The notes below the pieces were generated by a model. It did no database searches, had not been told where the DNA came from, and worked only from the letters and a program-made list of their open reading frames with translations. From Acanthococcus lagerstroemiae (Eukaryota; Arthropoda; Insecta; Hemiptera; Eriococcidae), in assembly GCA_031841125.1 (NCBI GenBank), contig CM063112.1, positions 23,710,603-23,774,602 of the forward strand: a DNA stretch of 64,000 nt. Direction: 5' to 3'. Shown piece after piece: positions 44,800 to 55,463 of the stretch. Both the position numbers and the translations under genes were made by a program. Position 1 is the first letter of the stretch. Each line of letters opens with the position of its first letter.

Positions 44800-45333
44800 G
44801 GGGTGCCGTGAGTGGGGGGGGGGCTTTTTTTGTGGTCAGATGAGGAAATAGGAAATTTTGTAGTACATTTTTACTATTCATAACACAGAAAGTAATTACT
44901 TGAACGACGTCAAGTGACGAAGCAACCCCTTCATGTACTACGTATGCTATTTATTGTACTTCAGTGCATGAATCAGCAAAGAAAAAGAAAAAATTATCGG
45001 CCACCAAAACGGAAACATCAAAGTTGGAATTTTTCTATATCTTATTATTTAGAATTCTTATGACACTTGTGGTTAGTTTACTTCAGAGAATACAGAAAAT
45101 TTAATACAACTAGTTTAAAAATGTTGAAACAAGTTTTATTTAAATTTCGTTGTAAAGCATTGCTTTGCAATCAAACTATCAGAAGTGACAAGTAGAATGA
45201 ATAATGCAAAACGAATGAACACCATGTTGTCCTACAGGAAAAAATTGACTGCTATTTCAAATTGGGGGGGGGGTCAACCAACAGAGTTTGAGGGTGGGGC
45301 TTCTTCATTGCACCAAGGGGAGCACGACACCCT
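44800..45333. mobile_element. hAT-like element inserted in the array
   Basis: Other units read straight through this point. Here 534 bp with ends GGGGTGCCGTG and CACGACACCCT (imperfect inverse complements) are flanked by TATCATACA (44791-44799) and TATCACACA (45334-45342), an 8/9 match. Poly(G) runs lie inside both ends. The interior has no transposase. The 45185-45400 frame crosses its right border and is chance. Confidence 0.7.
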
Positions 45334-46228
45334 TATCACACATTGTGTAGGGATGTCCGCTTTTTTTACATTTTCGAAATTGGCTAAGCTACCCCCTTGA
45401 TAATGTTCCTTATCACTAAGTAGTATTGATACAGAATTTTTAGCCATTTTAAACGTCATTACTTCATGTTGAAAATTGCTTAAAATTTTACATGAGGTAT
45501 AAGGATGTCGCTAGTATTACGAAATTGTTGAATAAATGCGCTTTAAAAGACTGAAATCCAATTTTCACGACTTAATAGGGGGTGAATTTCTGAACAGCGT
45601 GAAAAATAGAAAATGCCTTTGTGATCATTGCACAGTAATTGATGTAACAAGTGGCAGAAGGAATCCTGAGAGAATTAAGAATAAAACAAAAAAGAAAGTG
45701 AAAGATGAATGTGAAAATCAGAATAATGAAAATAAGAAGAGAGAGAGAACATAACTTACCTATAATAGTACATTTTAATAGCAAGTAGGCAGGTACCATA
45801 TCCATGTAGGGGTGTTTTATTTTCCTTATATTCATAAATTGGCTGAGCTACCCATGATAATCTTACTTATCACGAGGTAGTATTGATACACAATTTTTGA
45901 ATTGTATATTGCCTCGTGTTGCAAATTGCTTAAAATTTTACATGAGATGTAAGGATTTTGCTTGCATAACGAAACTGCTGAATAAGTGCACTTTAAAAAA
46001 CTGGGATCCTATTTTCAGTATTACGACTTAATAGGGGGTGAAACTCTGAACAGTGTGAAACATAGAAATAGGTCCTCGTGATCATTGCTCAATAATTGCT
46101 GTTCCAAGGGGCAAAAAGAAGCCTGAGAGAATTAAGAATAAATAAAATAAAATAAAAGTAAAAGGTGAATGTGAAAATCAGAACTAAAATAAGAAGAGAG
46201 AGAGAGAGAACATAAAGTTTACCTATAA

Positions 46229-46618
46229 CACTACACAACAATTTGAAAATTTTCAAAAAACAATGGCATGAGAACATATTATGATTCTACATGTATTTTC
46301 AACGAGGAATTTAATGCCGATGTTAATTTTTTGATTATAGTTCATTGTTTTTTCCTATCATGCAAATTTTAGTATCATCAAGATGATACTACTACTCGAA
46401 CAACTATACGCGTTCAGTATTGTTATCAGTATCAGTGTAGCTATTCCGCTTGCACGACAAAAAGGAATAAAACGTGAAAATTTTAATAAAATTTTTATTT
46501 TGTATATGGAAAACGAGATGTTCTCGAGAAAAATGGACAACGCCATCGTATTCAGCATTCAAAATACAGCTAAAATCATATAATCTCATTCCATTGTTTT
46601 TTATGCTGTTGTGCAGTG
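46229..46618. mobile_element. MITE with TAA duplication inserted in the array
   Basis: The ends CACTACACAACA and TGTTGTGCAGTG are inverted, and the pairing continues further in (AACAATGGCATGAGA with TCTCATTCCATTGTT). TAA lies on both sides (46226-46228 and 46619-46621). Other units contain CTATAATAG once at this place, so the empty site is known. The duplication length suggests a PIF/Harbinger-type element. It interrupts exon A of unit 6. Confidence 0.85.
46383..46583 (+). CDS. 66-codon frame inside the MITE
   Basis: The frame starts MILLLEQLYAFSIVISISVA, a hydrophobic stretch resembling a signal peptide or membrane anchor, followed by a polar, lysine-rich tail. It lies wholly within the 46229-46618 element. 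MITEs normally code for nothing, and no relative is known to me, so chance is the likeliest explanation. Confidence 0.15.
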   Translation: MILLLEQLYAFSIVISISVAIPLARQKGIKRENFNKIFILYMENEMFSRKMDNAIVFSIQNTAKII

Positions 46619-47570
46619 TAATAGTAAATCTTAATACATCTAAAATATATGTATTCGCATCTACTCCTAGCAATTAGATAGATATATCATACATCATGTA
46701 GGGATTTCCGTCATTTTTTACTTCGAAAATTTGCTGAGCTACTCTCTGATAATGTTCCCTATCATGAGGTAGTATTAATACAAAATGTTCGGCCATTTTG
46801 AATTCTATTACCTCGTGTTGAAAATTGCTTAAAATTTAACATGAGATGTAAGGATTCTGCTTGCAACACGAAATTGTTGAATAAGTGCATTTTAAACTGA
46901 AATACAATTTTCTGGATTACGACTCAATAGGGGATGAAATTCTGAACAGCATTATAAATAGAAGTAATTTTGCTACACCAAGTGGCCAAAAGAAACCTGA
47001 GAAAATTAAGAATCAAAAAAATGTGAAAGATGAATGTGAAAATCAGAAGAACTAAAATAAGAAGAGTGGGAGAGAACGTAACTTACCTATAATAGTAAAT
47101 CTTAAGACACCTAAAATATTTATGTATTCTCATCTACTCCTAGCAATAATTAGGCAGATATCATACATCATGTAGCGATTTCCGTCATGTTTTACTTCGA
47201 AAATTGGCTGAGCTACTCCCTGATAAGGTTCTTTATTATCCTTATCACTAGGTAGTATTGATACACAATTTTCAGCCATTTTGAATTGTATTATCTCGTG
47301 TTGAAAATTGTTTAAAATTTAACATGAGATGTAAAGATTTTGCTTGTATCACGAAATTTTTGAATAAGTGCACTTTAAAGAACTGAAATCCAATTTTCAG
47401 TATTACGACTTAACACAGGATGAAATTCTGAATAACGTGAAAAATATAAAAAGAGCTTCACGATCATTACACAGGAATTGATGTACCGAGTGGCAGAAGG
47501 AACCCTGGGAAAATTAAGAGTAAAAAAAGTGAAACATGAATGTGACAATCAGAAAAACGAACATAAGAAA

Positions 47571-47592
47571 TGTGTGTGTGTGTGAGAGAGAT

Positions 47593-47651
<59 letters not shown>
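47571..47651. repeat. (GT)n/(GA)n microsatellite in array unit 8
   Basis: Alternating GT is followed by a GA tract of about 60 bp. Short GAGAGA runs stand at the same place in other units (for example 44697-44711 and 46196-46209), so this is an expansion of a unit-internal seed. It explains the serine-leucine frames on the minus strand. Confidence 0.9.
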
Positions 47652-47653
<2 letters not shown>

Positions 47654-48180
47654 ATAACTTACCTATAATGGTACATTTTAATACATCGAAAGTATTGGTA
47701 TTGTGATCTACTCCTAGCAAGTAGACAGGTACCATATAGCGCATGTAGAAAATATCGATTATTTTCCTTATTTTCGAAATTTGGCTTCGCTACCCCCTGA
47801 TAATGTTCTTTATCACGTGGTAGTATTGATACAAAACACCAAAAATGAGGTCGTTCATTCGTTCCGTTTAGTACTTGAAAAATAAGAAAATCCTTTTTCA
47901 GTCTCAGAGAGGGTTCATTTCGCAGCTTGAAAAAGGAAGGGGTTCATTTTACCCTTTCCAATCTTATGAAAGAATGACGGGGATTATTTGAAGTATGAAA
48001 AGTCTGAGATTTTGAGTTACGAATATAATAGGTTCGTTTTGCGATACGGAAGTGTGTTTAAACTTGAAAATTGAAAAGGTTTATTTTTCTAACGTGAAAA
48101 TGAGAAGGTCCATGTTGCTATGTCAAAAATGAGGTAGTCCATTTTGTAAACTAGGGTCAGCTTTGAAATTATGTTACTAA

Positions 48181-48660
48181 CTGTACATACGTCATGAGCC
48201 TCAGCCATACTTACTTCTTCAAGCAGTGAAGAACGCTGCACAGCAATACCGAGTAAACAAACGCAACCGCCAGAGAATAATGAGCGACTTCGAGAATGCT
48301 ATCATAAACGCCTCTGCAGTAATTTTTCCAGATATTCCAATCACCTGTTGCTTCTTCCACCTGGCGCAAAGCAATTATCGGAAGATTCAGGCAGAAGGTT
48401 TCCAGGCAGTATACAACGACCCCGAAGACCGCTCCATTAGGCAGTACACGTATATGTTGGCTGCACTAGCGTACGTACCAGTTACCGACGTGCCCAGAGT
48501 ATTCGATTTGTTGAGGGATGTGAAGGCTGCTCCAAAACGCGAGTGGTTAGAATTGCAAAAACGAATTACGGGCATCACTCGTCGGTACCAGGAGTATGTT
48601 GATGGGCAGGATGAATTAGGATTCTTAAGAACTGTATCTTATAATATTTTTAATTTTTAA
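48181..48660 (+). pseudogene. MULE-type transposase fragment
   Basis: An open frame of 160 codons, with homology clear from about 48205, reads PYLLLQAVKNAAQQY, IMSDFENAIINAS, ITCCFFHLAQSNYRKIQAEG and YMLAALAYVP. The D in DFENA and the C..H block (CFFHLAQ) are the central part of a Mutator-like (MULE) DDE transposase domain. The N-terminal zinc-binding (often FLYWCH) part and the C-terminal third are missing, and the frame runs into AT-rich sequence and stops at 48660. No inverted ends were found around it. The uninterrupted frame suggests a young fragment or captured exon. Confidence 0.8.
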
Positions 48661-49428
48661 TTTAAATATAAATCTTTCAACTTTCCCCCATATTTGGGTA
48701 CTCGGGAAAATGTGTGCTAGGACTGAGATTTGGGGGAATTTCATTCTTGTGCATTCAGGTAAATGGAATTCGGGAGAATTCGATTCGGGAAATTGTGCAT
48801 TCAGGAAATCGGTAATTCGGGGTCTTTACAATCGGGAGAATGTCCGGGAACCTTGTCGTACATCGATCCGATTTCCCGGTGAAAAATACAGATGGGGAGG
48901 CTGGGGCGCATTCCATTAAACACCCTGTATAGATTTACGTATAAAATTTAGTCCATCGGATGAGTCGAGCAGGAATTCACGGATTGTAAGGAAATTCATA
49001 CATGAATGATTAAATACGTTTAGGCAGAGGCGAAACTTGAAACTTGATTTTCAGTTGGGGGGGTGGAGAAGGAAAATTAGCCGGCAAATATTTTTTGAAA
49101 ACTAAAAATTCAACGACAAAACATTTTAAAGATTTGAAAATTTGTCGCTTATTTAGTCAAAATATTTTTTAAATGGAAAAAAAAAAACAAAAAAAACCAG
49201 AAGTAAAATATGGGCCCGAGGACTAATTTTTGAGAATGCCCTTGTACCCTCAAGAAAAGTCTGCCTTCGTATTCGACGACATTGTAGTAAGCTGTCCACG
49301 ACGTGCACACGCACAGTTCCAATCTTTCTGATCTGGTGGTAACACGCCATGCGATGGTAATGCCTTGTTCGTGTGAACTAGCGGGGTCACAGGACGCGCT
49401 ACGTTTCCTTCTCGATTGGTACTATTAG
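48661..49428. other. Spacer with TTCGGGAGAATT words
   Basis: Between 48700 and 48860 the words ATTCGGGAGAATT, ATTCAGGTAAA and ATTCAGGAAATC recur in degenerate form, like the word-repeat elements elsewhere. The rest is unassigned. Confidence 0.4.
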
Positions 49429-50189
49429 TCCTGGGGAATTAGCTAAAAAAGAGGCGTTTGATGGAATGAATTGCAGCACAGCTGAAACTTGGTACGATTG
49501 TTTAGTACCCTCTTCGGAAAAGCCCCGTGATTCCTCCTCCCCCCTCCCCGGTGTGAGCAATCACCCCTCAGAGTCCAAAAAGTGCCCCTGGAAACAGTTT
49601 TTGGCTTGTATCTAGCTTAAAATTGGGTTGTAGGTAAAATTATTTCTTACAAAAATTAAAGAGCGTAAAATTCTTTACAAAAATGATATCCATGTTTTTT
49701 TTTTTCGTGAACCCCTTGCCAACCAAGATAATTGGCGTTCAAGATCACACGAGCATGTAAATATGGAGTAACCTACAACGTACGCGGTATACGAACGCTG
49801 AAATAATCGCGAAAACACATGACTGAATGCATAGAATGTTACATGCTATAATTTCAATTCATTATCTCTATTATTATAAGAATTCATCTTCATCCGAATC
49901 TACATGCATACAATTTTCTGCGTTTAAACAACCTCCTCTACAAACGCGTGGCTACAAGAGATGTACCCACTTTACGGCAACCACAAGCTCGTGATCCCGA
50001 TGCGGAAAACTTAAGTTCGTGTAAACCCGCTCAAGACCCTTACAAAAACGACCCTCGTTAGCCCTCCAGCAGCCAATCAGAACGCTCCATTCTAGGGGAG
50101 TCATCAGGTTAGCCAATCACAGCGCTTCATTTACGTGTAGCCCTCTCACTACCCGAGCTATACATCGGCGTTGAGACACCCGTGCTCTA

Positions 50190-50370
50190 CCCTTTATGTA
50201 TGCCCTTTGTAGACCCGTCGTATAGCCCCTCTGTATGCCTCTAAGTATCCCCTTTGTAAGCTGTCGTATAGTTCCTCTGTGTACCCTTTATGTATGCCCT
50301 TTGTAGACTCGTCGTATAGCCTCTCTGTTTCCCCTTCATGAATCCCCTCCGTAAACCCGGGTAGATCCCC
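50190..50370. repeat. Short minisatellite TATGCCCTTTGTAGAC
   Basis: TATGTATGCCCTTTGTAGAC occurs at 50196 and 50290 (one base differs at the end), and CGTCGTATAGCC or GTCGTATAG three times. The minus-strand frame that covers it translates the repetition (YTTSLQRAYIKG and YTTAYKGDT). Confidence 0.6.
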
Positions 50371-51423
50371 TCTTGTAATTCAGATACCTTTGGGAAGGGA
50401 TGATGGGCTCTCAGGCAGTTTAAGAAAGTTTGAACATCCCTTCTATCATGCTGCACTCGTGATTCCCTCAATTCCTAACGCTGAGCACTCGTTTTTGGTT
50501 GACAGTTTGTGAACTTTTCCTAACCTTGGCAAAAATGAAGCATATGACAGGGGCGCTAAGAATCCACTGCTGCAAAACGCTAGATGTCAGCCCGCCTGCA
50601 CTCTTCATAATTCAGGGCTGCAAAAAAAAAACACGTATTTTTTCGGAAAAAAGCAAAACTAACAGTTTTTTGTTTAAACGGTTTTTTTGTTTTTAAACAT
50701 AATTTGAATATTTGCAAATACCAATGTTTTAAACGCGTTTAAAACAAAAAAAAAGTTTAAAACGGTTAAAAACAAAAATTCCATGAATTTTCAATTGTTT
50801 TAATTCATAATTTCAACATTATTGATTATTATGGATTACAGACTTACAGTTACTTATTGGTACGGTCGGTGACGTATTTTAGGGGGAGGGGTTCAGGGGG
50901 TCTTGACAAGCCCCCTGGCAACTTCAATTTTTTTATAATCTACTTGCGCCGCCTTCCCCCTTCTACCACTCTGCCCTATCGCCCATATTAATTTTTTTTT
51001 TCAGTTTGGACACCCCCCCTCAATTTTATCCTGGATATGCCACTGGGTACGTTTATTCAGGTAACAAACGTTGATACTGTGTCTCAAAGCTCCAACATTT
51101 CAGATTTGGTCTTGTTTTATCAATACCAGTGTAGGAAGTAAGCGAAAAGTTCATTTTATTGACTTTAACTCATCAGCTAGTCAATGAATGCAGTAAAATT
51201 TCTTCTAGTTTGTCCACTGTCCACCTACCTTTTACCCATCGGTGAATCAAATCAAACATTTTGACGATATCTTTGCGAAACATGAAATTCTGAGTGAAAT
51301 GAGCCCTATTTCAAATTCCGTATTTTTGTATATTTCAATATGATTGGATATTTGGTATTTTATATTTTATCAAATTTTCTGAATTTTTGCATTTTTGGAC
51401 ATATTTTTGAACATTCACTACAC

Positions 51424-51676
51424 TTGGACGCTGTTAAGCGTAAAGGAACCAACCAACATTTGTGAACAAAATAAGTTACTAATATCGTTGGAAAGAGCGT
51501 AAAAAGTAGAATTTTTCAAAATTGGGCCCCCGATTCAAATATGTGTACTCACGTTGAAAAAAACTTATCAGTAAACGCTATGTCATACAGTTTCTACATG
51601 GCTCTTGAACTTCGAATCACGTGTTCTCAAAAAACAGATTTTGCTGGTTAGTTCCCTTACGCTTAACAGCGTCCAA
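51424..51676. mobile_element. MITE, GGACGCTGTTAAGCG ends
   Basis: The left end TTGGACGCTGTTAAGCGTAA and right end TTACGCTTAACAGCGTCCAA are perfect inverse complements over 20 bp, and the pairing continues (AGGAACCAACCAACA with GCTGGTTAGTTCC). A diverged relative lies at 57573-57829. It is non-coding. Confidence 0.8.
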
Positions 51677-51716
51677 CTAGTCTCTAATTTTTCAGTGCAA
51701 AGCTGACCCTCTTCCA

Positions 51717-51872
51717 GCAGCTGAAGTCTGGTCCAGTTATAAAACATAACTGGCTACCCGCAATACGCATCGATATATGGGTATTTTGAAGTTGGAAGGG
51801 AAAGACGAGTTCGAGAACACGTTATCAGCGTCGTGAAAAAATTGTTTTTTAACTGGACCAGACTTTAGCTGC
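51717..51872. mobile_element. MITE, AGTCTGGTCCAGTTA ends
   Basis: AAGTCTGGTCCAGTTA at 51724 is mirrored by TAACTGGACCAGACTT at 51855. The surrounding CTTCCAGCAGCTG...AGCTGCTTGTT matches the uninterrupted edge of the 5205/25655 repeat family, so it appears to be inserted into a copy of that family. Confidence 0.65.
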
Positions 51873-52839
51873 TTGTTTTGTATTAGTTATCTTTTTAAAT
51901 GTTCAAAACGTAGCTTCGAAGTAATAAAATTTCTTCTAAAAAACTTGTCTTTTTTGTTTAAGATTAACAATAAAAAACATGTTTAAAACGTTTTTTTTTT
52001 GTTTAAAATATGATTTGGTTTTTTTCGTTGTTTTAAAACGTGTTTTAAACGTTTTAAAACAACACGTCATTTTAAACATCGCAGCCCTGTCAGGAATAAA
52101 AATGTTGTGCAAAAAAACTCAAGTTAGGCTCATATGAAAAGAAATGATAAGGGCTGACACTTTAGTTCTCTTCAACACTAAAAATGCTATAGCTCATTTT
52201 ACCTGTATATGTTTTTGTGGTAAAATACCCTGATCATCTTTTCGTCCACTACACTAGCGCACCTACAGGAGTGTCTCAACGCCAATAGTCATGTCGGTCC
52301 ATATCTATTGTCTGTCTTCAATCCAGTTTCTAATACAAGCTGGTCAGTCTAGTACAGGAGTACAGGGAGTTAAAATGACAGCGTTCAACGCTTCTTGCAT
52401 GTTAGAGTGACGGGTTCGGCGTTCGTATACCGTGTATGTTGTAGGTTACTCCATATTACATGCTCCTGTGATCTTGAACGCCAATTATCTTGGTTGGTAT
52501 GGGATTAACGAAAAAAAACATAGATATCATTTTTGTAGAGAATTTTACGCTCTTTAATTTTGGTAAGGAATATTTTTGCCTATAACTCAATTTTAAGCTA
52601 GATACAAGCCAAAGACTGTTTCCGGGGGTACTTTTTGGACTCTGGGGGGTGATGCTCACATCGGGGGAGGGGGGAAATTACGGGGCTTTTCCGAAGAGTG
52701 TGCTAAACAATCGTACCAAGTTTCAGCTGTGCTGCAATTAATTTCATCAAACATGCTAATTCCCCTGAACTATATAGTTTCTCTGTTTTCTAGGATGTAG
52801 TGGAAGTGTTCGAATATCACTAGTTGACCCGTGTTAGTG

Positions 52840-53090
52840 GGATTCGAACCATTTCCGTCCCGTGACTTTGTGAGGCCTAAAGCAAGAATTCAACACAAAA
52901 AACGCGGAAAATTTGTTTCCTGCGAAAAGGCGCGCCGAGGCGTACTTTACACATCAAGACCGCGGAAGGCCTTGATAAAGGCGGAGCCTCTAGCAAAATG
53001 TCCCTTTGCCCCCCCCCCCCACTCCACCTCGGGACGGCTTTGCCTCGAACCTGAGGCGCAAGGATCACCATTTGGCTACCGCGATTTGAA
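52840..53090 (-). repeat. tRNA-like promoter words, possible SINE debris
   Basis: On the minus strand an A-box-like TAGCCAAATGG (53078-53068) stands 16 nt before a B-box-like GGTTCGAGGC (53051-53042), closer than in a normal tRNA. Another B-box, GGTTCGAATCC, lies at 52850-52840 with no A-box. Poly(G/C) separates them. This may be a rearranged tRNA-derived SINE, but the evidence is weak. Confidence 0.3.
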
Positions 53091-53315
53091 GGTATTACGA
53101 ATTACTCTAATTTAGGGTTATTTTTTCACCCACTTATTAGAAAATAGTGGGCAGATAGGTAAGTTCAAAGTGTTGTAAAAGGAATGTCCAGTAGAGAGAT
53201 CCTAGAGGTGCGATATTCCCATTTGGTACACTGCGGGCTACGTGGTTCTTCCAAACCTTCTATTGTGATTTGGGGTAGGCGGTATTGCTTAAATTAGGAA
53301 TCCTATGGAAAAATT

Positions 53316-53360
53316 GTTTTTTTTTTGTTTTTTTTTTGTTTTTTTTTGTTTTTTTTTAAT
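53316..53360. repeat. T-rich (T8-10 G)n tract
   Basis: Five T runs of 7-9 bases are each separated by one G. It is a simple repeat with no gene nearby. Confidence 0.9.
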
Positions 53361-53399
53361 GACTGTGGAGAAGTATATCTGAGGTACCAGAAACTGTTA

Positions 53400-54780
53400 G
53401 AACCTCATTTTTCGAAAAATGTGGGTTACATAGTCATGCATATCTAAGCAGTCGATATGAGTTTATAATAGGAATTTTTTGGTGTTTCTCAATGTTACTA
53501 TCGTTAATCCTCCCCGACTTAGAAAAATCGGTATCAGAATCTTCCCCTTGGAACGGCGCGACCAGTATTCTCAGACGTAACTGCACGCTGGGAGAAAGGA
53601 TGGGCCGACAGAGAATCATAAACACGAATGATCGCATTGCAAATTGAGTCTTAACTCACGCATGCTCGACGTTTCATAGTCGATCGCATAATCTTAATGG
53701 AAACATTATGCTTTTCTGTGCTGTTTCGATAGAACTAATTTCGGACAAACGAATGCATCGTGAAACTCGTTGAAATTAATGCCACCGAATGAAAAGTATG
53801 TACGAAAATTAACGAAGCGTAGATACGAGATAAACGCGAAGCCAAAATTAAAATTTGAAGATGAAAAAAAAAAAAAAGAAAGACGCTAGTCATCAATAAC
53901 GGAAATTTAACACGTGCATCGAAAGTTTTTCAACAAAAATTCGAAAAAGGAGAAATAAAACGACGTGTAATGTATTACCGATATAAAAGTTAAAAGGGGG
54001 ACCTTATACGAGTGTCAATTTACAGTATTACCAACGTAATATGTTTTATTGCTTTTTTTTTCTTCTTTTCAGCATTATCGAAATATTTTCTCTGTCGGTG
54101 TTCCTTTTTTCTTTCTCCCCCATTTCTCTCTTTAATATTAATTCGGAGCAAGAAACTTTCATATCACGACGGCGGTCTGCGTAGCGACGGTTACGGCAGC
54201 CATTTTTTAAACAACTCGTGCACATAGGGGCGAGTTGATGAGAATCGCGCGATAAATGAGATTTTAAAATTCCTTTCTACGCGGCATTGGCATAAAAAAT
54301 TCAGAGCTCGCGGATCGGCCACAGAGTTGGGAACGTAGATATTTTATCGAAGCTCGCACACGCGGCTGGGAAAGTTGATGCGGCGGTTCAAAAGTAATTA
54401 AAAAGACGAGCTAACGCCTAGAACAATAAAATCGATTCTAAAGAAAGCTGAGATTATTTTCTACACGGTGCGGAAACAGAGAGAAACAACCCCGTGTATT
54501 GGAATATCGTACTAAGCCGATGATAATCGCGATTCTCTAAAACTTGGGCGAAGTTTATTAAGGCTGCGGTAATTGAAAGAACGTGTTGCGAGTGTATATC
54601 TGGCAGTAAGATACGATTTACAGTCACAGCCACGCTGGTAGCGGGTAAGCTGGAATGGGGGGTGATTTTGAGTTCGTTTCGAAATGTGTAACAAGTTCAC
54701 TGCCTCTACCCTCGCTGGCGAAATGCGCAGGGTAGTATAAATCCAAAGTGAAAACGCGTGAGATGAGCAAATATGAGCGA
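53400..54780. promoter_or_regulatory. CpG-rich block, no gene recognised
   Basis: CG words are frequent (GGAACGGCGCG, CACGACGGCGG, GAATCGCGCG). The open frames at 53434, 54012 and 54512 show no domain. Like 41.2-43.1 and 61.4-62.6 kb, it could be a conserved regulatory region of a neighbouring gene. That is inference from composition only. Confidence 0.25.
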
Positions 54781-55463
54781 GCAAGGGCGTAACCAAGAAG
54801 GGAAAGCCTGCCCCCCCCCCAAAAAAAAAATTCTTTAAAATTTTTTCGAAATCAGTTTTTTAAATTCAAAATGTTTATTAATTAATATTTAGTTGTACAT
54901 CTTAACACACACGGACTGGCTTTTTAGGGCGCTCCGGGAAGTCTGAAAACTGAAAGGGCGCTTCACAGAAGAGAGGAGGTGACAGGGACATTTTTAACAA
55001 GCAGATTTCCTCTAAATGCATTTCGCAGCAATGGCACTTTGATACTACGATTTTTTCGCATCCAAGTATTACATATTCACATTTGTTTGATACATGATTA
55101 TATTAGCCACGTAATCCTAGCGAATTCCTAATTTTGATTGGAAAAAATTCGCACAAAAGATCTGACTGCTGAAAGATGCTGGGAAAGGTGTCTTTAATTA
55201 GTGGTGAAAAACCCACCGCCACTACACTGGGAGCTTCCATCATTATTTATGAAGGGCTCTACGGAAAAATGAATTTTATACGGTTTTCTTGATTTTTCTC
55301 CAAATCATAATATTCTAGGAAGAAAATACCTCAGTAAGAGAATGTTCCTTGTAAAATTTTCTACAAAGCAGCCTATTACAAGAATTACTCAAAAGTCATA
55401 CTTGAGGAGTTATAGGCTTAGAAAATTTTATTGTTTTATACAAAATACTACATGTACGTGTAA
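54781..55463. other. Spacer, nothing recognised
   Basis: It begins with CAAGGGCGTAACCAAGAAGG and poly(C)/poly(A) at 54787-54828, resembling an element end, but no mirrored end was found. Confidence 0.35.

Larger units (their letters stand above)
43140..47850 (-). repeat. Eight-unit tandem array with minus-strand splice signals
   Basis: There are eight copies of a roughly 490-bp unit. The donor GTAAGT (seen as ACTTAC on +) lies at 43221, 43720, 44231, 44718, 45754, 47081 and 47657, and as GTAAAC at 46217. Spacings are 460-580 bp after removing the two transposons at 44800-45333 and 46229-46618. On the minus strand most units show CTAG|GAGTAGAT, a 51-nt segment, GTAAGT, about 105-125 nt, TTAATTCTCTCAG, then a 41-nt segment ending in TGA. 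In good copies the join reads VDENTYISDALRFTIIS and FFLPLGIAIIEQ-stop. A second conserved frame, SILPRDKEHYQGVAQPIFEN, precedes it. Confidence 0.8.
50613..52089. mobile_element. hAT-like element nested in the 3.3-kb element
   Basis: The ends CAGGGCTGCAAAA and ATCGCAGCCCTG are inverted. Subterminal DNA on both sides is made of TTTAAAACGTTTTAAAC-type words (50650-50770 and 51950-52075). The flanking 8-mers TCATAATT and TCAGGAAT match at only 5 of 8, so the duplication is worn or misplaced. The interior carries other repeats: 51060-51215, 51424-51676 and 51717-51872. No transposase remains. Confidence 0.6.
49429..52768. mobile_element. 3.3-kb element with about 370-bp inverted ends
   Basis: The left terminal block (49429-49805) and right block (52395-52768) are inverse complements with moderate divergence. 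Paired pieces include GGGGAATTAGC/GCTAATTCCCC, TTGGTACGATTGTTTAG/CTAAACAATCGTACCAA, AAAGAGCGTAAAATTCT/AGAATTTTACGCTCTTT and GAGTAACCTACAAC/GTTGTAGGTTACTC. Outside lie ACTATTAG (49421-49428) and ACTATATAG (52769-52777), a decayed duplication. The interior encodes nothing recognisable and is interrupted by the 50613-52089 element. Confidence 0.8.

Noticed and set aside
47467..47744. Serine-leucine repeat 'proteins' on the minus strand
   Set aside because: They are a direct translation of the GA/GT microsatellite in array unit 8.
43140..47850. CRISPR-like array (regular repeats and spacers)
   Set aside because: Units are about 490 bp, similar along their whole length, and eukaryotic in character. 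There are no short identical repeats with unique spacers.
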